Source: Pseudocolwellia sp049933045 | Lineage (GTDB): Bacteria > Pseudomonadota > Gammaproteobacteria > Enterobacterales > Alteromonadaceae | Reading direction: 5' to 3' | Assembly: GCF_049933045.1 (NCBI RefSeq) | Contig: NZ_CP187926.1 | Coordinates: forward strand, 2,914,001-2,978,000 | DNA: 64,000 nt | Part shown: one piece after another, positions 26,544 to 35,500 of the stretch | Layout: every line of letters begins with the position of its first letter | How positions within the stretch are numbered: the first letter of the stretch is position 1 | Notes under the pieces: model-generated | Databases searched by the model: none | Seen by the model: only the letters and a program-made list of their open reading frames with translations | Told to the model about the DNA's origin: nothing | Program-made: the position numbers and the translations under genes

Positions 26544-29500
26544 TTATAATATATCGGTTGAGTCCATCTCAGCAAGAGTTGGTGCAGATGGTGCTGCGGC
26601 ATCACTTACAATAATTGCACCATCAGCTAACAATCCATTGGTAACTTGTTGACTTGTATCGTCACTCTCAATCGTAACTAACTCGACTGTTTCATCATTT
26701 AATGCATCATTTTCACCTGCTATGAATCCATCATTTAATGCAGTGGCCCCTTCTACTTCGTCAAATGCTAAGTAATCATCAAGAGAATTATTTGCATCAT
26801 CACTTAATAGATCACTTAAATCAGGCTGCTCATCATTTACAGCAGTTTGGCTAAATTCACTACTAGCTACAAGACTACTTTTTATAAGTGATGTATCTAT
26901 AGTACTTGTATCAAAACTTCCATCATCTTTAACAGGTGTAGAACTTGGAACACTTGTGTCAATAGTTAAAGTTGAGGTATTACTTGCATAGTCACTATCC
27001 GTTACTTTGTAAATAACATCAGGAACTTCTCCACTAAACCCGTCTGTAGGTTCAAAAATAAAGCTACCATCAGAATTAAGAGTGAAATCACCTTCAGTTA
27101 ACTCCGCTGTTTGACCCGCCTTATACAATACGCCATTAACTCTAAATTCTTTAACTGAAAGGTCTAATTCATAGCTCATATTGTCAGGCCATGTTAAACC
27201 ATAGCTAAATGCATTATCGAGAACATTACCTGTTGTATCTTTAGTCGTTTCATTAGCATCATTCAAACCAGGCGTTAAATAAATAGTCAGATCAGCAGTA
27301 TCTATTTCTGGGTTATTTATATCACCATCTTGTATGGTGTAAGTAAATACGTCACTGACTCCTCCGCCTACAGGCATCTCAATGTCGGGGTTAGATGTAT
27401 AACTGTATATACCTGTATCATCTATAGTTAATGATCCGTATTCAGTTGTAATAACAAATGACGTATCAGTATCATTAAACACATATTCATCACCATTATG
27501 CGATATAGATATAAGATTTATAACGCCGTCAGCTGAAATATCCTTATTATCACCTGAACTGCCTGAAAGAATAATACTGCCCCCAACTTTACTCGTTGGG
27601 ATATCACCATTGTCATTTTGAATAAGTGAAATATAATTATTATCGTCATTCGCGATAGGCGCTGTATCAATAACACTTATAGTCGCAGTCGCTGTGCTGG
27701 TGTCCTCACCATCACTTAAGGTGTACTCAAAACTTGGCGTGGTATCACCTGGCTCAGAACCGGTGTTGGTGTAGCTAAATTCACCTTGGGCATTGATGCG
27801 CAACGTATCACCGTTAATATCGACACTCACAAAACCGCTATCAACATTGTCATCAAACACTAAATCAATACCGTTTACTTGCGTGATCGTTAACGTGTCG
27901 TTGTCCGCGTCACTGTCGATAACACCATCGCCATCATCGTGGCTGATCACGTTACCTGAAACGGTTTCACCTTCATTCACACTGAAGTTGTCATCGGTCG
28001 CAATCGGTGCAGTGTTTGGGATGATCACCGGCACATCCGTCACCGCGATCGTCACCGTCGCTGTGCTTGTGTCTTCGCCATCACTTAAGGTGTAGTCAAA
28101 CGTTGGCGCATCATCACCTGGCTCAAAACCGGTATTAGTGTACTCAAAGTCACCCGCGGCGTTGATACGTAATGTACCGCCTTCGACCGCTACGTCTGCA
28201 AAACCATCGGCGCCAAACACTAAATCAATACCGTTCACTTGCGTGATCGTTAATGGGTCGCCATCGACATCACTGTCGGCTGCGCCGCCTGTGGTGTCGT
28301 TGATCACGTTGCCGCTGACCGTTTGGCCTTCGTCAACGCTGTAATTATCATTCACAGCAGTTGGTGCAGTGTTCGGGATGATCACCGGCACATCCGTCAC
28401 CGCGATCGTCACCGTCGCTGTGCTTGTGTCTTCGCCATCACTTAAGGTGTAGTCAAACGTTGGCGCATCATCACCGGGCTCAAAACCGGTATTAGTGTAC
28501 TCAAATTCACCCGCAGCGTTGATACGTAATGTACCGCCTTCGACCGCTACGTCTGCAAAACCATCGGCGCCAAACACTAAATCAATACCGTTCACTTGCG
28601 TGATCGTTAATGGGTCGCCATCGACATCACTGTCGGCTGCGCCGCCTGTGGTGTCGTTGATCACGTTGCCGCTGACCGTTTGGCCTTCGTCAACGCTGTA
28701 ATTATCATTCACAGCAGTTGGTGCAGTGTTCGGGATGATCACCGGCACATCCGTCACCGCGATCGTCACCGTCGCTGTGCTTGTGTCTTCGCCATCACTT
28801 AAGGTGTAGTCAAACGTTGGCGCATCATCACCGGGCTCAAAACCGGTATTAGTGTACTCAAATTCACCCGCAGCGTTGATACGTAATGTACCGCCTTCGA
28901 CCGCTACGTCTGCAAAACCATCGGCGCCAAACACTAAATCAATACCGTTCACTTGCGTGACCGTTAATGGGTCGCCATCGACATCACTGTCGGCTGCGCC
29001 GCCTGTGGTGTCGTTGATCGCGTTGCCGCTGACCGTTTGGCCTTCGTCAACGCTGTAATTATCATTCACAGCAGTCGGTGCAGTGTTCGGGATGATCACC
29101 GGCACATCCGTCACCGCGATCGTCACCGTCGCTGTGCTTGTGTCTTCGCCATCACTTAAGGTGTAGTCAAACGTTGGGACAGCATCACCTGGCTCAAAAC
29201 CGGTGTTTGTATACTCAAAATCACCCGCAGCGTTGATACGTAATGTACCGCCTTCGACCGCTACGTCTGCAAAACCATCGGCGCCAAACACTAAATCAAT
29301 ACCGTTTACTTGCGTGATCGTTAATGGGTCGCCATCGACATCACTGTCGGCTGTGCCGCCTGTGGTGTCGTTGATCACGTTGCCGCTGACCGTTTGGCCT
29401 TCGTCAACGCTGTAATTATCATTCACAGCAGTTGGTGCAGTGTTCGGGATGATCACCGGCACATCCGTCACCGCGATCGTCACCGTCGCTGTGCTTGTGG

Positions 29501-32500
29501 CTTCACCATCACTTAAGGTGTAGTCAAACGTTGGCGCATCATCACCGGGCTCAAAACCGGTATTAGTGTACTCAAAGTCACCCGCGACGTTGATACGTAA
29601 TGTACCGCCTTCGACCGCTACGTCTGCAAAACCATCGGCGCCAAACACTAAATCAATACCGTTCACTTGCGTGATCGTTAATGGGTCGCCATCGACATCA
29701 CTGTCGGCTGTGCCGCCTGTGGTGTCGTTGATCACGTTGCCGCTGACCGTTTGGCCTTCGTCAACGCTGTAATTATCATTCACAGCAGTCGGTGCAGTGT
29801 TCGGGATGATCACCGGCACATCCGTCACCGCGATCGTCACCGTCGCTGTGCTTGTGTCTTCGCCATCACTTAAGGTGTAGTCAAACGTTGGGACAGCATC
29901 ACCTGGCTCAAAACCGGTGTTTGTATACTCAAAATCACCCGCAGCGTTGATACGTAATGTACCGCCTTCGACCGCTACGTCTGCAAAACCATCGGCGCCA
30001 AACACTAAATCAATACCGTTCACTTGCGTGATCGTTAATGGGTCGCCATCGACATCACTGTCGGCTGCGCCGCCTGTGGTGTCGTTGATCGCGTTGCCGC
30101 TGACCGTTTGGCCTTCGTCAACGCTGTAATTATCATTCACAGCAGTCGGTGCAGTGTTCGGGATGATCACCGGCACATCCGTCACCGCGATCGTCACCGT
30201 CGCTGTGCTTGTGTCTTCGCCATCACTTAAGGTGTAGTCAAACGTTGGGACAGCATCACCTGGCTCAAAACCGGTGTTTGTATACTCAAAATCACCCGCA
30301 GCGTTGATACGTAATGTACCGCCTTCGACCGCTACGTCTGCAAAACCATCGGCGCCAAACACTAAATCAATACCGTTTACTTGCGTGACCGTTAATGGGT
30401 CGCCATCGACATCACTGTCGGCTGCGCCGCCTGTGGTGTCGTTGATCGCGTTGCCGCTGACCGTTTGGCCTTCGTCAACGCTGTAATTATCATTCACAGC
30501 AGTCGGTGCAGTGTTCGGGATGATCACCGGCACATCCGTCACCGCGATCGTCACCGTCGCTGTGCTTGTGTCTTCGCCATCACTTAAGGTGTAGTCAAAC
30601 GTTGGGACAGCATCACCTGGCTCAAAACCGGTGTTTGTATACTCAAAATCACCCGCAGCGTTGATACGTAATGTACCGCCTTCGACCGCTACGTCTGCAA
30701 AACCATCGGCGCCAAACACTAAATCAATACCGTTCACTTGCGTGATCGTTAATGGGTCGCCATCGACATCACTGTCGGCTGTGCCGCCTGTGGTGTCGTT
30801 GATCACGTTGCCGCTGACCGTTTGGCCTTCGTCAACGCTGTAATTATCATTCACAGCAGTCGGTGCAGTGTTCGGGATGATCACCGGCACATCCGTCACC
30901 GCGATCGTCACCGTCGCTGTGCTTGTGTCTTCGCCATCACTTAAGGTGTAGTCAAACGTTGGGACAGCATCACCTGGCTCAAAACCGGTGTTTGTATACT
31001 CAAAATCACCCGCAGCGTTGATACGTAATGTACCGCCTTCGACCGCTACGTCTGCAAAACCATCGGCGCCAAACACTAAATCAATACCGTTCACTTGCGT
31101 GATCGTTAATGGGTCGCCATCGACATCACTGTCGGCTGCGCCGCCTGTGGTGTCGTTGATCGCGTTGCCGCTGACCGTTTGGCCTTCGTCAACGCTGTAA
31201 TTATCATTCACAGCAGTCGGTGCAGTGTTCGGGATGATCACCGGCACATCCGTCACCGCGATCGTCACCGTCGCTGTGCTTGTGTCTTCGCCATCACTTA
31301 AGGTGTAGTCAAACGTTGGGACAGCATCACCTGGCTCAAAACCGGTGTTTGTATACTCAAAATCACCCGCAGCGTTGATACGTAATGTACCGCCTTCGAC
31401 CGCTACGTCTGCAAAACCATCGGCGCCAAACACTAAATCAATACCGTTCACTTGCGTGACCGTTAATGGGTCGCCATCGACATCACTGTCGGCTGCGCCG
31501 CCTGTGGTGTCGTTGATCGCGTTGCCGCTGACCGTTTGGCCTTCGTCAACGCTGTAATTATCATTCACAGCAGTCGGTGCAGTGTTCGGGATGATCACCG
31601 GCACATCCGTCACCGCGATCGTCACCGTCGCTGTGCTTGTGTCTTCGCCATCACTTAAGGTGTAGTCAAACGTTGGGACAGCATCACCTGGCTCAAAACC
31701 GGTGTTTGTATACTCAAAATCACCCGCAGCGTTGATACGTAATGTACCGCCTTCGACCGCTACGTCTGCAAAACCATCGGCGCCAAACACTAAATCAATA
31801 CCGTTCACTTGCGTGATCGTTAATGGGTCGCCATCGACATCACTGTCGGCTGTGCCGCCTGTGGTGTCGTTGATCACGTTGCCGCTGACCGTTTGGCCTT
31901 CGTCAACGCTGTAATTATCATTCACAGCAGTCGGTGCAGTGTTTGGGATGATCACCGGCACATCCGTCACCGCGATCGTCACCGTCGCTGTGCTTGTGTC
32001 TTCGCCATCACTTAAGGTGTAGTCAAACGTTGGCGCATCATCACCTGGCTCAAAACCGGTATTAGTGTACTCAAAGTCACCCGCGGCGTTGATACGTAAT
32101 GTACCGCCTTCGACCGCTACGTCTGCAAAACCATCGGCGCCAAACACTAAATCAATACCGTTCACTTGCGTGACCGTTAATGGGTCGCCATCGACATCAC
32201 TGTCGGCTGCGCCGCCTGTGGTGTCGTTGATCGCGTTGCCGCTGACCGTTTGGCCTTCGTCAACGCTGTAATTATCATTCACAGCAGTCGGTGCAGTGTT
32301 CGGGATGATCACCGGCACATCCGTCACCGCGATCGTCACCGTCGCTGTGCTTGTGTCTTCGCCATCACTTAAGGTGTAGTCAAACGTTGGGACAGCATCA
32401 CCTGGCTCAAAACCGGTGTTTGTATACTCAAAATCACCCGCAGCGTTGATACGTAATGTACCGCCTTCGACCGCTACGTCTGCAAAACCATCGGCGCCAA

Positions 32501-35500
32501 ACACTAAATCAATACCGTTCACTTGCGTGATCGTTAATGGGTCGCCATCGACATCACTGTCGGCTGTGCCGCCTGTGGTGTCGTTGATCACGTTGCCGCT
32601 GACCGTTTGGCCTTCGTCAACGCTGTAATTATCATTCACAGCAGTCGGTGCAGTGTTTGGGATGATCACCGGCACATCCGTCACCGCGATCGTCACCGTC
32701 GCTGTGCTTGTGTCTTCGCCATCACTTAAGGTGTAGTCAAACGTTGGCGCATCATCACCTGGCTCAAAACCGGTATTAGTGTACTCAAAGTCACCCGCGG
32801 CGTTGATACGTAATGTACCGCCTTCGACCGCTACGTCTGCAAAACCATCGGCGCCAAACACTAAATCAATACCGTTCACTTGCGTGATCGTTAATGGGTC
32901 GCCATCGACATCACTGTCGGCTGCGCCGCCTGTGGTGTCGTTGATCACGTTGCCGCTGACCGTTTGGCCTTCGTCAACGCTGTAATTATCATTCACAGCA
33001 GTTGGTGCAGTGTTCGGGATGATCACCGGCACATCCGTCACCGCGATCGTCACCGTCGCTGTGCTTGTGGCTTCGCCATCACTTAACGTGTAGTCAAACG
33101 TTGGCGCATCATCACCTGGCTCAAAACCGGTATTAGTGTACTCAAATTCACCCGCAGCGTTGATACGTAATGTACCGCCTTCGACCGCTACGTCTGCAAA
33201 ACCATCCGCGCCAAACACTAAATCAATACCGTTCACTTGCGTGACCGTTAATGGGTCGCCATCGACATCACTGTCGGCTGCGCCGCCTGTGGTGTCGTTG
33301 ATCATGTTGCCGCTGACCGTTTGGCCTTCGTCAACGCTGTAATTATCATTCACAGCAGTCGGTGCAGTGTTTGGGATGATCACCGGCACATCGGTCACGG
33401 TAATGCTGACGCTGGCTGTGCTGATATCGCTGCCATCACTTAAGGTGTAGTCAAACGTTGGCGCATCATCACCTGGCTCAAAACCGGTGTTTGTATACTC
33501 AAAGTCACCTGCGGCGTTGATATGTAATGTACCGCCTTCGACCGCTACGTCTGCAAAACCATCGGCGCCAAACACTAAATCAATACCGTTCACTTGCGTG
33601 ATCGTTAATGGGTCGCCATCGACATCACTGTCGGCTGCGCCGCCTGTGGTGTCGTTGATCACGTTGCCGCTGACCGTTTGGCCTTCGTCAACGCTGTAAT
33701 TATCATTCACAGCAGTCGGTGCAGTGTTCGGGATGATCACCGGCACATCCGTCACCGCGATCGTCACCGTCGCTGTGCTTGTGTCTTCGCCATCACTTAA
33801 GGTGTAGTCAAACGTTGGGACAGCATCACCTGGCTCAAAACCGGTGTTTGTATACTCAAAATCACCCGCAGCCTTGATACGTAATGTACCGCCTTCGACC
33901 GCTACGTCTGCAAAACCATCGGCGCCAAACACTAAATCAATACCGTTCACTTGCGTGACCGTTAATGGGTCGCCATCGACATCACTGTCGGCTGCGCCGC
34001 CTGTGGTGTCGTTGATCGCGTTGCCGCTGACCGTTTGGCCTTCGTCAACGCTGTAATTATCATTCACAGCAGTCGGTGCAGTGTTCGGGATGATCACCGG
34101 CACATCCGTCACCGCGATCGTCACCGTCGCTGTGCTTGTGTCTTCGCCATCACTTAAGGTGTAGTCAAACGTTGGGACAGCATCACCTGGCTCAAAACCG
34201 GTATTAGTGTACTCAAATTCACCCGCAGCCTTGATACGTAATGTACCGCCTTCGACCGCTACGTCTGCAAAACCATCCGCGCCAAACACTAAATCAATAC
34301 CGTTCACTTGCGTGACCGTTAATGGGTCGCCATCGACATCACTGTCGGCTGCGCCGCCTGTGGTGTCGTTGATCATGTTGCCGCTGACCGTTTGGCCTTC
34401 GTCAACGCTGTAATTATCATTCACAGCAGTCGGTGCAGTGTTTGGGATGATCACCGGCACATCGGTCACGGTAATGCTGACGCTGGCTGTGCTGATATCG
34501 CTGCCATCACTTAAGGTGTAGTCAAACGTTGGCGCATCATCACCTGGCTCAAAACCGGTGTTTGTATACTCAAAGTCACCTGCGGCGTTGATATGTAATG
34601 TACCGCCTTCGACCGCTACGTCTGCAAAACCATCGGCGCCAAACACTAAATCAATACCGTTCACTTGCGTGATCGTTAATGGGTCGCCATCGACATCACT
34701 GTCGGCTGCGCCGCCTGTGGTGTCGTTGATCACGTTGCCGCTGACCGTTTGGCCTTCGTCAACGCTGTAATTATCATTCACAGCAGTCGGTGCATCATTT
34801 ACTGGTTCTACTGTTATCGTCAGCGTCGATGTTTGTGTATCGCCCGCACCATCCGTTACTGTGTAACTTATTTCGGGTAAGTCTCCGTTGAAATTGTCAG
34901 CGGGTATGAAGGTATAACTACCGTCTTCGTTTAAGGTGAAGTCACCTTCATCAAGTTGAGTGGTTGCGCCAACAACCACTTCAACGCCACCGATCACAAC
35001 ACTGGTGATGGTTAATGGTCCATCTGGACTTGAAGCATTATCTAATACGTTACCTGAAGTCGGCGTATCTTCTTGTACTGAAATCGTTTCACCATCGTCA
35101 GTTAGATCTGACTCTGGCGTTACGCTTATTGCTAGCGTCGAGGTTTGTGTATCGCCCGCAGCATCCGTCACTGTGTAACTGATTTCGGGTAAGTCACCGT
35201 TGAAATTATCGGCGGGTACGAAGGTGTAACTGCCATCTTCGTTAAGTGTAAACGCACCTTCATCAAGCTGAGTGGTTGCGCCAACAGCCACTTCAACACC
35301 ACCGATCACAACACTGGTGATAGTTAATGGTCCGTCTGGACTTGAAGCGTTATCTAATACGTTACCTGAAGTTGGCGTATCTTCTTGTACTGAAATCGTT
35401 TCACTATCGTCGGTTAGATCTGATACTGGCGTCACGCTGATAGCGATAGTCGAGGTTTGTGTATCGCCCGCAGCATCCGTTACTGTGTAACTGATTTCGG

